From JAFGVL01 sp963662245 (GTDB taxonomy: Bacteria > Bacteroidota > Bacteroidia > Bacteroidales > Paludibacteraceae): 64,000 nucleotides of DNA. Position 1 is the first letter of the stretch, and each line of letters begins with the position of its first letter. The stretch is from NCBI GenBank assembly GCA_963662245.2, contig CAXXVQ010000008.1:1-64000 (forward strand), written 5' to 3'. Below, piece after piece: positions 41,367-49,208 of this stretch. Under the pieces are notes generated by a model. It made no database searches and was not told the origin of the DNA. It saw only the letters and a program-made list of their open reading frames with translations. The position numbers were made by a program, and so were the translations under genes.

Positions 41367-42020
41367 ATGATGAAGGTGCATAATCTCTCCGAGCGCAACT
41401 CCTTGTTGAATAATTTTCTAAAAGAAATAAGAAGTGTTGATATTCAAAAAGATCCACTTCGTTTTAGAAGAAATATTGAGCGTATAGGTGAGATTATGTC
41501 TTATGAAATCAGTAAAACTTTTGATTATATAGAAGAAACTGTGACTACACCGCTTGCTGATGCTACAGTAAATGTATTTCAGGATAAAGTGGTGTTAGCT
41601 ACTGTTTTTCGTGCCGGATTGCCATTTCATCAAGGTTTCTTAAGTTACTTTGATAGAGCTGAGAATGCATTTGTATCCGCTTTTAGAAAGTATAAGAATG
41701 AAGTTGATTTCGAGATTCTTATCGATTACATAGCAACTCCTTCTATTGATGGTAAAACTGTAATTATTGCAGACCCAATGCTGGCAAGTGGAAGTTCTAT
41801 GGAGATGGCTATTGAGGCTCTTTTGCAGTATGGAACTCCTGCTCATATTCATGTTGCTTCTGTGATTGCAAGTAAGCAGGGTGTAAAATATGTAAGAGAC
41901 CATTATCCAGAAAATACTACAGTTTGGTGTGCTGCAATTGATCCTAAATTAAACGCACATTCTTATATCGTTCCCGGGTTAGGAGACGCCGGTGATTTAG
42001 CTTTTGGCGAGAAACTTTAA
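41367..42020 (+). CDS. upp: Uracil phosphoribosyltransferase
   Basis: UPRT converts uracil and PRPP to UMP in salvage. The PRPP loop is IIADPMLASGSSM, with FRAGLPFHQGFL for the ATVFRAG region and YIVPGLGDAGDLAFG for uracil binding. It is 217 residues. The three-base gap to proC and 12 bases to the next gene suggest one transcript through the HEPN/MNT pair. Confidence 0.93.
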   Translation: MMKVHNLSERNSLLNNFLKEIRSVDIQKDPLRFRRNIERIGEIMSYEISKTFDYIEETVTTPLADATVNVFQDKVVLATVFRAGLPFHQGFLSYFDRAENAFVSAFRKYKNEVDFEILIDYIATPSIDGKTVIIADPMLASGSSMEMAIEALLQYGTPAHIHVASVIASKQGVKYVRDHYPENTTVWCAAIDPKLNAHSYIVPGLGDAGDLAFGEKL

Positions 42021-42032
42021 TACTTAGAATAT

Positions 42033-42479
42033 ATGCAAGATATAAGATGGAAGCAACGATATGGGAATTTTAAGAAAGCTTTAGATAAATTATCTGAAGC
42101 TGTGGAATATGTACACCAACAGAATTTCCTGGAAGCTCCAAAAGTTGATTCGCATGTTTTGACAGAAGTTTTGAAGGAAGGGCTAATACAGAGGTTTGAA
42201 TATACCCATGAGTTAGCTTGGAATGTGATGAAGGATTTTGCTGAATATCAGGGGAACAATGATTTAAGAGGTTCTCGAGATACAATTCGAGAGGCTTTTA
42301 AAATGAAGCTCATTGAAGATGGTGCTTTGTGGATGAGTATGATTGAGGCTAGAAATAGAACTTCTCATACCTATGATGAGAAAACAGCAGATGATATCTT
42401 TCAAAAAATTATTACGGTGTATTTTCCGGCAATGGTTAGCTTCTCTGAAACTATGGATAAAATATCAAAGGAGGATTAA
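42033..42479 (+). CDS. HEPN toxin, HepT-like (HI0074 family)
   Basis: A 148-residue all-helical HEPN protein of the nucleotidyltransferase substrate-binding group. The RNase motif Rx4HxY is intact: R107, H112, Y114 in RNRTSHTYDE. In studied HepT/MntA pairs the MNT partner adds AMP to that tyrosine to silence the RNase. It overlaps the partner by one base (TAATG), the usual toxin-first layout. It lies directly downstream of upp. Confidence 0.87.
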   Translation: MQDIRWKQRYGNFKKALDKLSEAVEYVHQQNFLEAPKVDSHVLTEVLKEGLIQRFEYTHELAWNVMKDFAEYQGNNDLRGSRDTIREAFKMKLIEDGALWMSMIEARNRTSHTYDEKTADDIFQKIITVYFPAMVSFSETMDKISKED

Positions 42480-42781
42480 TGCGTTTTGGCTTAGATGAAA
42501 ATGATATTGAGCGTATTAATTCTGTTCTTAGCTCTGAAGGAGAAGTTACTAAGGCAATATTGTATGGTTCAAGGGCAAAAGGTAATTATAAACCTCATTC
42601 TGATATCGACATAACTCTTGTTGGCGAAAAGCTAGATGTAGATATTTTGAATCGTATTGCTTGGCAACTTGATGATTTGTTGTTGCCATATAATATTGAT
42701 TTGTCAATCTATCATCATATCTCAAATACTGATTTAATTGATCATATAAATAGAGTTGGCAAGCTCCTGTTTGAGCGCTAG
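42479..42781 (+). CDS. MNT nucleotidyltransferase antitoxin (MntA-like)
   Basis: A 100-residue minimal nucleotidyltransferase. The active-site motif GSRAKGNYKPHSDIDITL has the Gly30-Ser31 pair and the Asp42-x-Asp44 metal ligands, all present. It should AMPylate and neutralise the upstream HEPN protein. Start overlaps the HEPN stop by one base. Confidence 0.88.
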   Translation: MRFGLDENDIERINSVLSSEGEVTKAILYGSRAKGNYKPHSDIDITLVGEKLDVDILNRIAWQLDDLLLPYNIDLSIYHHISNTDLIDHINRVGKLLFER

Positions 42782-42793
42782 AGTGTTCTGATT

Positions 42794-43180
42794 ATGAATA
42801 TATTATATTTTTTTAAAACATACTGGAAATCCATTGTCGTTGCCAGCTTTATCTTTTATGTATCCATAATACATATTCCATCGAGTGTACCGGTTCCTTT
42901 TCCACACTTTGATAAGTTGGTGCATGTGATTATGTATTTTGCACTTGCAGTTGCTATGACATGGGATAATTTCCGTTTTTCTTTTTTACTTAAAAAAAGT
43001 CTATTTTATTCAATCCTACTTCCGTCTGTTTATGGTGGAATAATTGAAATTCTACAAGAAAACTTTTTCCCGCCTCGTTCCGGAAACTGGCAAGATTTTG
43101 CTGCTGACTTTTTTGGCGCTATCTTTGGGTATCTTTTTGCAAAGATGGTATTAAAGAGATTCTTCTCTTCAAATTATTAA
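42794..43180 (+). CDS. VanZ-family membrane protein
   Basis: A 128-residue protein with four hydrophobic segments and the family pattern FDKLVHVIMYFALAVAMTW, GGIIEILQENFFPPRSGNWQDFAADFFGAI (split here), the Asp/Asn and Arg-Ser region being the usual VanZ core. Role unknown outside teicoplanin resistance. It follows the MNT gene by 12 bases and precedes dprA by 29. Confidence 0.82.
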   Translation: MNILYFFKTYWKSIVVASFIFYVSIIHIPSSVPVPFPHFDKLVHVIMYFALAVAMTWDNFRFSFLLKKSLFYSILLPSVYGGIIEILQENFFPPRSGNWQDFAADFFGAIFGYLFAKMVLKRFFSSNY

Positions 43181-43209
43181 TCTTTCATTTATAATTATTA
43201 ATTGTCCGA

Positions 43210-44310
43210 GTGAGTTTGCTTCATCAAATAGGTATTACCTTAATTAAGGGAATTGGTCCGGTATTGGCCAAGAATCTTATTGCATACCTAGGTGATGTAG
43301 AAGCAGTGTTTTCCGAAACCCAAGCTAATCTGGCTAAGATTCCCGAAATTGGTCCTGTGCTTTCGAAGCAGATTGTAGACCAAGAAGTTCTGCTACGAGC
43401 CGAGAAGGAAATAAACTTCATCGAAAAGAATAATATTCAGCCCTATTTTTATTTAAATAAATCTTATCCATTCAGATTAAAAGAATGCGCTGATGCGCCA
43501 GTTCTGCTTTATTTTAAAGGGAATGCAGATTTAAATGCCAATCGTTTTGTTGGGATAGTCGGTACGCGTCACGCTACGGACTATGGAAAAGAACTTTGTC
43601 AAAATTTTGTGATTGATATGGCTACACTTGCTCCAGATGTAACTATTGTGAGTGGTTTAGCGTATGGAATTGACATCTGTGCTCATAAAGCATCTGTAGA
43701 TTGCGGGTTGTCTACTATTGCGGCTTTAGGTCACGGTTTGGATAGGATTTATCCTGCAGCTCATCGTGCCACAGCTGTAAAGATGCTTGAAAAAGGTGGT
43801 TTGCTAACGGAATACCTAACCGAGACAAATCCTGACCGTCAGAACTTTGTGCAGCGTAATCGTATCATTGCCGGTATGTGTGATGCTACACTTGTGGTTG
43901 AGTCGGCAGCAAAAGGGGGTTCGTTAATTACTTGCGAACAGGCTTTGTCGTATAATCGTGATGTTTTTGCGTTTCCTGGTAGGGTTGTTGATGAGCATTC
44001 TGCCGGATGTAATGCTTTGATAAAAGCAAATAAAGCAGGACTAATTGAAAATGCTGCTGATTTTGTAAATGCAATGGGTTGGGAGGTAAGCTCTGAACCT
44101 AAAATGCAAGTTCAGCAAAGCTTGTTTGTTGAATTAACGGACGAGCAACAAATGGTAGTTGGTCTGTTGAGAAAAGATAGTCTTTCGCTAAATCAGTTGG
44201 CTTTGTCTCTTGAAAAGCCTGTAAGCAAAGTTTCGTCTATGATGCTTGAAATGGAGTTTAGCGGAGTGGTGAAGTGTCTTCCCGGAAATGTATATAAGTT
44301 GAGATTATAA
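43210..44310 (+). CDS. dprA: DNA-processing protein DprA
   Basis: DprA protects incoming single-stranded DNA and loads RecA in transformation. The core Rossmann-like fold shows VGIVGTRHATDYGKEL, VSGLAYGIDICAHKA, PDRQNFVQRNRIIAGM and SLITCEQALSYNRDVFAFPG. The N-terminal helices are HhH-like and the C-terminus holds a winged helix (about 305-366). It starts at GTG 43210. A 22-bp tandem repeat spans its stop codon. Confidence 0.93.
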   Translation: MSLLHQIGITLIKGIGPVLAKNLIAYLGDVEAVFSETQANLAKIPEIGPVLSKQIVDQEVLLRAEKEINFIEKNNIQPYFYLNKSYPFRLKECADAPVLLYFKGNADLNANRFVGIVGTRHATDYGKELCQNFVIDMATLAPDVTIVSGLAYGIDICAHKASVDCGLSTIAALGHGLDRIYPAAHRATAVKMLEKGGLLTEYLTETNPDRQNFVQRNRIIAGMCDATLVVESAAKGGSLITCEQALSYNRDVFAFPGRVVDEHSAGCNALIKANKAGLIENAADFVNAMGWEVSSEPKMQVQQSLFVELTDEQQMVVGLLRKDSLSLNQLALSLEKPVSKVSSMMLEMEFSGVVKCLPGNVYKLRL

Positions 44311-44334
44311 AATATATAAGTTGAGATTATAAAA
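44291..44334. repeat. 22-bp tandem duplication at the dprA stop
   Basis: TATATAAGTTGAGATTATAA plus AA occurs twice in a row (44291-44312 and 44313-44334). The first copy encodes the last codons of DprA and its stop, and the second is a dead copy after the stop. It is a recent slippage or duplication. Confidence 0.9.
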
Positions 44335-44340
44335 TTAGAA

Positions 44341-44480
44341 TAGACTTGCACTTCATCCCGAGCTCGGGACGAAGCAAAAAAGGTCAAGACTGCGTTTGTC
44401 TCTCTTGAAAAATTTACGCTCAATCGGCTAAATCGTCCAAACTCGTTCTCCCGATTCTCGGGATCACTCAAACAAGGACG
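44341..44480. repeat. Intergenic palindromes near dprA
   Basis: This part of the dprA-argC spacer contains the palindromes ATCCCGAGCTCGGGA (about 44357) and CCCGATTCTCGGGAT (about 44450). Similar CCCGA...TCGGG sequences are dispersed in other genomes of the group and occur again at 53797-53811. No coding frame. Confidence 0.5.
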
Positions 44481-44582
44481 ATTCTTAACGCCTCTTTTAC
44501 TTATTTTTCAGCTCAACAAACGAGGTCGGAGTTTTTGCCACATACAATGGTAGTATTTATTTTTCAACTATTTAGATGTCTT

Positions 44583-44655
44583 AAAAACAACAAAGCGAGC
44601 TTAACCACGCTTGGCCGCTCGCTTTGATAACCTTAAATCTAATACTATGAAAAAC
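44583..44655 (-). ncRNA. Candidate small RNA with own promoter and terminator
   Basis: On the minus strand a TATCTTTG -7 box (44662-44669) is followed by about 25 bases (CATAGTATTAGATTTAAGG) and then a hairpin with a perfect 9-bp stem, AAAGCGAGC with GCTCGCTTT (44617-44625 and 44592-44600), and a T-rich run to 44583. This gives an RNA of about 70 bases with no ORF. The leader sequence looks familiar from Flavobacteriia, possibly Rfam Flavo-1, but this is from memory. Two palindromic operator-like sites lie upstream. Confidence 0.5.
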
Positions 44656-44661
44656 ACAGTA

Positions 44662-44669
44662 CAAAGATA
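44662..44669 (-). promoter_or_regulatory. -7 box of the candidate small RNA
   Basis: Minus strand TATCTTTG. No TTG is found 17-23 bases upstream; instead an operator-like palindrome occupies that region, as in activator-dependent promoters. Confidence 0.5.
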
Positions 44670-44678
44670 AATGAGTTT

Positions 44679-44694
44679 TATGTTATATAACATA
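44679..44694. promoter_or_regulatory. Operator-like palindrome, proximal copy
   Basis: TATGTTATATAACATA, a perfect 16-bp palindrome, centred about 21 bases upstream of the -7 box of the small RNA candidate. Confidence 0.55.
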
Positions 44695-44720
44695 CTTTTA
44701 TAGTTAATAAAAGTTAATTG

Positions 44721-44736
44721 TATGTTTTATAGCATA
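44721..44736. promoter_or_regulatory. Operator-like palindrome, distal copy
   Basis: TATGTTTTATAGCATA differs from the proximal copy in two bases. Its centre is 42 bases away, four helical turns, so both would lie on the same DNA face. It ends 17 bases before the argC stop codon. Confidence 0.5.
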
Positions 44737-44753
44737 TTTTTGATTTTTGTCAA

Positions 44754-45728
44754 TTAAAATCCTACCGGTTTTAGTCTTAATCCAGCTTTTTCATCTAAGC
44801 CAAATAGCAAGTTCATATTCTGAACTGCCTGACCTGAAGCACCTTTCAATAAATTGTCGATGATAGAAATTACGAATAACTTATTTCCGTGTTTTTCTAA
44901 GTGAACGATAGCCTTATTCGTATTTACCACTTGTTTTAGGTCAATATTCTTGTCACTTACAAAAGTAAAGGCTGCATCTTTATAAAAATCCTGGTAAAGT
45001 GCTGTTGCTTCTTCTAAGCTTAAATCACATTCAGTATAAGTGCTTACGAAGATACCACGAGCAAAATTTCCACGAACCGGAATAAAGTTGATGGCAGTGT
45101 TGAAATCAGCTTGCAGTTGTTTAACTGACTGTGTGATTTCCATCAAGTGTTGGTGCTCAAAAGCTTTGTAAACAGAAATATTGTCATTTCTCCAGCTAAA
45201 GTGAGAAGTAGCTGTTGGCTTTTGTCCTGCCCCTGTTGAACCAGTGATTGCATTTACATGCACCTCGCTTTTCAATAAACCGGCTTTTGCCAAAGGAAGA
45301 ATGCTCATTTGGATAGCGGTAGCAAAACATCCAGGGTTTGCAATGCGTGTTGCTTTTTGGATATCTGCTTTGTTTAGTTCAGGTAAGCCGTAAACGAAAT
45401 CATGGTCGGCACGCTTTTCACGATAATCAGTGCTTAGGTCAATGATTTTTAACCCGGCAGGTACATTGTTGCTGTCCATAAATTTCTTCGTGTCGCCGTG
45501 TGCCGTGCAGAAAAACAGTGCATCGATATCGCCAAAAGGCAATGCATCAGTGAAGACAAGATCTGTTTCACCAATTAATCCGCCGTGTACAGAATCAATT
45601 CTGTTCCCGGCATTACTGCTACTGTTTACAAATACAATTTCCACATCAGGGTGATTCACCAAAATGCGAAGTAATTCTCCGGCAGTGTATCCTGCACCAC
45701 CTATTATTCCTACTTTAATCATAATCAT
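44754..45728 (-). CDS. argC: N-acyl-gamma-glutamyl-phosphate reductase
   Basis: ArgC reduces N-acylglutamyl phosphate to the semialdehyde, between ArgB and ArgD. The fold shows VGIIGGAGYTAGELLRIL for NADPH, IANPGCFATA with the catalytic Cys, and HLMEITQSV with the active-site His region. It is 324 residues, with an alternative ATG two codons later. It is 18-24 kb from the rest of the arginine genes, downstream of trmD. Confidence 0.94.
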   Translation of the reverse strand: MIMIKVGIIGGAGYTAGELLRILVNHPDVEIVFVNSSSNAGNRIDSVHGGLIGETDLVFTDALPFGDIDALFFCTAHGDTKKFMDSNNVPAGLKIIDLSTDYREKRADHDFVYGLPELNKADIQKATRIANPGCFATAIQMSILPLAKAGLLKSEVHVNAITGSTGAGQKPTATSHFSWRNDNISVYKAFEHQHLMEITQSVKQLQADFNTAINFIPVRGNFARGIFVSTYTECDLSLEEATALYQDFYKDAAFTFVSDKNIDLKQVVNTNKAIVHLEKHGNKLFVISIIDNLLKGASGQAVQNMNLLFGLDEKAGLRLKPVGF

Positions 45729-45732
45729 AATT

Positions 45733-45768
45733 AATGTGCCAATGAGAATAATGTGTTAATATGCCAAT
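45733..45768. repeat. Near-repeats of AATRTGCCAAT
   Basis: AATGTGCCAAT and AATATGCCAAT occur close together here and again at about 51912-51945. The function is unknown; these AT-rich spacer repeats recur between genes in this lineage. Confidence 0.45.
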
Positions 45769-45832
45769 CCAAATTCTTTGAAATCCTTCTTGCAATATTA
45801 GTCTTATTATTCATATTAGTCTTATTTGCATA

Positions 45833-46507
45833 TTATTTTAATAAATCCGGTCTTAAGCGTTTGGTGCGTTCCATAGCTTGTTCCATTTCCCATTCGTGAA
45901 TTTTGCGTTCATTGCCTGAAAGTAAAATGTCAGGGACTTTCCATCCTTTATATTCTGCCGGACGAGTATAAACCGGAGGTGCTAGCAGGTTGTCCTGAAA
46001 GCTGTCAGATAAAGCTGATTGCTCATCACCAATGGCTCCCGGAATTAATCGAACCACAGCATCTGTAATAATCGCTGCCGGAAGTTCGCCTCCTGTTAGT
46101 ACAAAGTCACCAATGGTAATTTCTTTGGTGATAAATTGCTCACGCACACGGTAATCCACACCTTTATAATGACCACACAAGATAATCATGTTTTTGTTTA
46201 GCGACAGCTTATTTGCCATAGGCTGGTTAAACTGCTCGCCATCAGGTGTAGTGAAAATAATCTCGTCGTAATCGCGTTCGCTTTTTAGCTTAGTGATTAG
46301 TCTGTCAATTGGTTCTATTTGCATCACCATGCCTGCACCAAAACCAAAAGCATAATCGTCAATGCGTTTTGTTTTGCTAGTAGAATAATCCCGCAGCTGA
46401 TGAATGTGGATTTCCACCAAACCTTTGTCTTGTGCACGCTTTACAATAGAGTGCGACAATGGCCCTTCAATCAGTTCAGGTAATACGGTGATGATATCTA
46501 TACGCAT
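45833..46507 (-). CDS. trmD: tRNA (guanine37-N1)-methyltransferase
   Basis: TrmD methylates G37 next to the anticodon. The SPOUT knot is visible in LCGHYKGVDYRVREQF and ITIGDFVLTGGELPA. The start at 46507 (MRIDIITVLPEL) is the family start; upstream in-frame codons lie in a palindromic repeat and should not be counted. Product 224 residues. Confidence 0.95.
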   Translation of the reverse strand: MRIDIITVLPELIEGPLSHSIVKRAQDKGLVEIHIHQLRDYSTSKTKRIDDYAFGFGAGMVMQIEPIDRLITKLKSERDYDEIIFTTPDGEQFNQPMANKLSLNKNMIILCGHYKGVDYRVREQFITKEITIGDFVLTGGELPAAIITDAVVRLIPGAIGDEQSALSDSFQDNLLAPPVYTRPAEYKGWKVPDILLSGNERKIHEWEMEQAMERTKRLRPDLLK

Positions 46508-46519
46508 AGGTTCAAATTT

Positions 46520-46636
46520 TAATTTTGAAGGATATTTGCCTTCGGCGATATTTATTTCATGATATTTGCTTCGCAGATATTGCATAATATCGCCCCGATA
46601 GGGGCTAATATCAATAAATATCTCTGAAAGATAATA
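46520..46636. repeat. Cluster of GATATT...GCGAAG palindromes
   Basis: Repeated units of GATATTTGCCTTCGGCGATAT, GATATTTGCTTCGCAGATAT and ATATCGCCCCGATAGGGGC occupy the spacer between trmD and the isomerase gene. The same family is at 53845-53902. It may be an expanding repeat. Confidence 0.7.
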
Positions 46637-46637
46637 T

Positions 46638-47384
46638 CTATAAAATTGTCATAGTCATTTTTACATCCACATCCGGACGGTCTTGACCATTTGTTTTTAC
46701 TACAGCAATTTTATCAATGATATCTAAACCTTCAATCACTTCGCCAAATACTGTATATTCGTTATCCAAAAATGGAGTTCCGCCAATAGTTGTATATGCT
46801 TCGCGTTGTTCAGGAGTGTAAGGGATACCTTTCATGCCTGCAAATTCAGCTTCCATAAGGGCAACTAACTCGTCACGCAATTCATCCAAACCAGCTTGGT
46901 TACGAGCTAAACGAAGCGCTTTTATTTCGGCAGCTTTTTCAGCAACCAAGGCGTCGAAGCGTTTTTGTTTTGCAGGGTTCAAAGCTTGTTTTTCCATTTT
47001 GTCAAGATCTGCATCAGAAAGCACATTTCCTTGTACAATATAAAACTGACAACCTGAAGATGCTTTTTTCGGATTCACTTGGTCACTTTGACGAGCAGCC
47101 GATAAAGCTCCTTTTTTATGGAAATATTGTGGGTAAACAAACTCAGCAGGAATCGTATAACCAACATCACCAACACCTAGGCTTTTGCCTTTAGGAGCAC
47201 CTTTACTGTCCGGATCACCACCTTGGATCATAAAATCCTTAATTACCCGGTGAAAAAGTAGGTCGTTGTAAAAACCTTCTTTTACCAATTTGATAAAGTT
47301 ATCACGGTGTTGAGGTGTTTCGTTGTACAGTTTGAACTTAATATCTCCTAAAGAAGTTGATAATGAAATAATTGTTTCGCTCAT
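46638..47384 (-). CDS. Cyclophilin-type peptidyl-prolyl isomerase
   Basis: A cytoplasmic cyclophilin of 248 residues. The catalytic core has FHRVIKDFMIQGGDPD, GALSAARQ, SSGCQFYIVQG and EYTVFGEVIEGLDIIDKI. An insertion of about 75 residues (about 122-200, rich in Lys, Ala, Glu) separates core strands and is common in Bacteroidetes cyclophilins. There is no signal peptide. It is a single gene. Confidence 0.92.
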   Translation of the reverse strand: MSETIISLSTSLGDIKFKLYNETPQHRDNFIKLVKEGFYNDLLFHRVIKDFMIQGGDPDSKGAPKGKSLGVGDVGYTIPAEFVYPQYFHKKGALSAARQSDQVNPKKASSGCQFYIVQGNVLSDADLDKMEKQALNPAKQKRFDALVAEKAAEIKALRLARNQAGLDELRDELVALMEAEFAGMKGIPYTPEQREAYTTIGGTPFLDNEYTVFGEVIEGLDIIDKIAVVKTNGQDRPDVDVKMTMTIL

Positions 47385-47467
47385 GATATGTAGTTTTTGA
47401 TTTTTTCAGAAATGAGCTGCAAAGTTACTCAAGCTTGACGAAATGGCAAAGGGTATTGTTATTTTGA

Positions 47468-47571
47468 TTCACGAGGTGACTTCAAGTCACCCCGTGAATT
47501 GGTTTGTGTATTTAAGCAACTCATGGCGTCAGTTAATTTCGAGTGAGCGGATGACTCCAAGTCATCCGCTC
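47468..47571. repeat. Pair of REP-like hairpins
   Basis: TTCACG..GGTGACTTCAAGTCACC..CGTGAA (47468-47498) and GAGCGGATGACTCCAAGTCATCCGCTC split around its centre (47545-47571). Both have a GACTYCAAGTC core. Similar GACT...AGTC hairpins lie at 52882-53016. A plus-strand frame through them encodes nothing convincing. Confidence 0.75.
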
Positions 47572-47691
47572 AATTGCGTTAAATCTTTTTGTGTATCAAA
47601 AAATATCTTTACATTTGCAACAGCAGAAAATAAAGCAGCGGCTTTTATCTGCTAATACATAAGTTATTATAGAAAGCGTTTAAATATTATC

Positions 47692-47825
47692 CTGTTCGGA
47701 AAATCGGCAAAATTTTCAACTAGTACAAGGGTGATAGCAACAAACGCTCTGCGTCTATACATTCGTATGAGGCGTGGGGTTGTTGCTTATCTTGTACTAA
47801 GGTGTTTGCCGATACCTCCGAACAG
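47692..47825. other. Long nested hairpin (134 bases)
   Basis: Four pairs of complementary arms nest in order: CTGTTCGGA with TCCGAACAG, CGGCAAA with TTTGCCG, AGTACAAG with CTTGTACT, AGCAACAA with TTGTTGCT, and a small loop around ATACATTCGTAT. Unpaired gaps between them fall in similar places on each side. It can form one long structure in either strand. It resembles recombination-type repeats (attC-like) or a structured RNA and is unlike terminators. Confidence 0.8.
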
Positions 47826-47829
47826 ATAA

Positions 47830-47903
47830 GTTTAACAGTTCCCACGCCTTCTTTTTTATAAAAATCTGTTTATTAATCCAGCCTGTTTTGGGAACTGTAA
47901 GGC
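47830..47903. other. Second hairpin with attC-like termini
   Basis: The arms CAGTTCCC (47836-47843) and GGGAACTG (47890-47897) are inverted. Outside them are GTTTAAC (47830-47836, matching the attC RYYYAAC core) and GTAAGGC (47897-47903, one base from GTTRRRY). No integrase is in the window. The match is suggestive only. It ends 17 bases before the next ATG. Confidence 0.4.
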
Positions 47904-47920
47904 AAAAAACTTTTAGAATT

Positions 47921-48667
47921 ATGGAAACAAAAAAATGTCCTTTTTGTCATGCAGAAATTAAAATTGATGCAATTAAATGTAGATTTTGTGGAGAAATGCT
48001 TAATGAAGAATCGGATGTAATAAAAGAAAAAACACTTGAGTTACCTAGCAGAAAAATAAGTTGGTGGTGGCTTTTTGCAATAGGTCCAATTTTAAAAATA
48101 GCTGTGGCAATTAACAAATCATCAGGTGTTTATGATACAATTTCTCTTTTTGTTTCTATTATTGAGATTTATTTTATATACCTATTGTCAAAATACATTA
48201 AGAATTACATCAATGAATTTCCATATGTAAAAGTTCTAATGTGGTTTTCTTTGGTATTGACTATATTATCGGCTATTGGCTCAATTATACCAGAAAGCGC
48301 AATAAATGAAAATTCATATTCATTATATATAATGTTTCTAATTCTGTATTTTTTGTGTGGAGTTGTTTATGTTGTTAATTTATTTATTGTGTCAAATGCT
48401 TTGAAGAAGATAAAGGATGATGTAGCAGGAGGTTTAAAAACATTAGGAACATTTATGATGATATATGCTATTTGGTGGATTATAAGTTTTATAGTTATGT
48501 TACCTGTTTTCTTAGGGTTAACAATTGCTGAATCTTCTGATTCAAATATTGACTCTTTCGATCATTTTTTTACTGTGTTAAATGTTGTTTTCGGATTGAT
48601 AAATATTTATTTAATTAATAAGACTCTTTTAAACGCAGAAAGATATTGTTCTGGGAAAAGAATATAG
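47921..48667 (+). CDS. Zinc-ribbon membrane protein of unknown function
   Basis: From the ATG at 47921 (METKKCPFCHAEI) the protein has 248 residues. Two CxxC pairs, CPFC and CRFC (residues 6-9 and 20-23), form an N-terminal zinc ribbon; then five to six hydrophobic segments follow (about 48-62, 72-90, 100-120, 136-160, 176-205, 222-240). I recognise no family. A TTG start at 47888 is possible but lies in the hairpin. The gene lies between structured repeats and a damaged toxin-antitoxin pair, like a mobile cassette. Confidence 0.7.
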   Translation: METKKCPFCHAEIKIDAIKCRFCGEMLNEESDVIKEKTLELPSRKISWWWLFAIGPILKIAVAINKSSGVYDTISLFVSIIEIYFIYLLSKYIKNYINEFPYVKVLMWFSLVLTILSAIGSIIPESAINENSYSLYIMFLILYFLCGVVYVVNLFIVSNALKKIKDDVAGGLKTLGTFMMIYAIWWIISFIVMLPVFLGLTIAESSDSNIDSFDHFFTVLNVVFGLINIYLINKTLLNAERYCSGKRI

Positions 48668-48880
48668 GTTATTAATGAACATCTTTCGCATATTGAGGAT
48701 AGCTCATTTTTGAAAGCGGTGAAAACTATTATTGAAACTAAGGCTTCTGAAAGTGTGTATAATTTGAATGATAATCAAAAAAGCCGTATTGAATTAGCTC
48801 GTAAACAGTTAAAGAACAGGGAAACAATTTCTCACGAAGATGTTCAAAAAGAAATTGATCAATGGCTAAGTTCAAAATAG
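48668..48880 (+). pseudogene. Antitoxin remnant lacking its N-terminus
   Basis: In frame directly after the TAG of the zinc-ribbon gene is the bulk of an antitoxin of the type paired with ParE/RelE toxins: VINEHLSHIEDSSFLKAV and later RIELARKQLKN, EDVQKEIDQWLSSK. About 10 N-terminal residues and a start codon appear to be missing, since the cassette gene's stop replaces them. Its end overlaps the toxin ATG by 19 bases. Whether any is translated is unknown. Confidence 0.7.
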
Positions 48881-49172
48881 AGTGGTCAGTTGAGGCAAAA
48901 ATGGATTTATTGGATGTACTAGAGTTTTATATTGAGCGAAATGGTAGCACAACTTACAGCAAAAGCTTAAATCAAAAATAGACAAAAGTATTCTCCATTT
49001 ATCAAAAAACCCAAAGCTTGGTATTCAAACAAATTATAATTCAGTTCGCTCGTTAATTACTGATGAATATCAAATTATTTATGAAATTTTTGACCAACTG
49101 ATTCTGATTGTTATGATTTGGGATTGTAGAAAAAATCCTGAAGAAAAGCAGATAGGCAAAAGAATTAAATAA
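48862..49172 (+). pseudogene. Frameshifted ParE/RelE-type toxin
   Basis: The frame starts MAKFKIEWSVEAKMDLLDVL and stops after 39 codons at 48979. If one A is added to the run at about 48961-48964, it reads on as YSKKLKSKIDKSILHLSKNP to IVMIWDCRKNPEEKQ and a proper stop at 49170-49172, with family features such as the terminal RKNPE. So a single-base loss inactivated a toxin of about 103 residues. It is the partner of the damaged antitoxin. Confidence 0.8.
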
Positions 49173-49208
49173 GACTAAAGTAGAATTTTGTATTTGATAA
49201 AATATCCG

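Noticed and set aside
47443..47655. 70-residue plus-strand frame upstream of the nested hairpin
   Set aside because: It spans two REP-like hairpins, and its composition follows the palindromes. No family features.
47830..47903. Definite integron attC site
   Set aside because: Only one of the two core sites matches the consensus fully, the other has a mismatch, and no integrase gene is in view. Kept only as a hypothesis.
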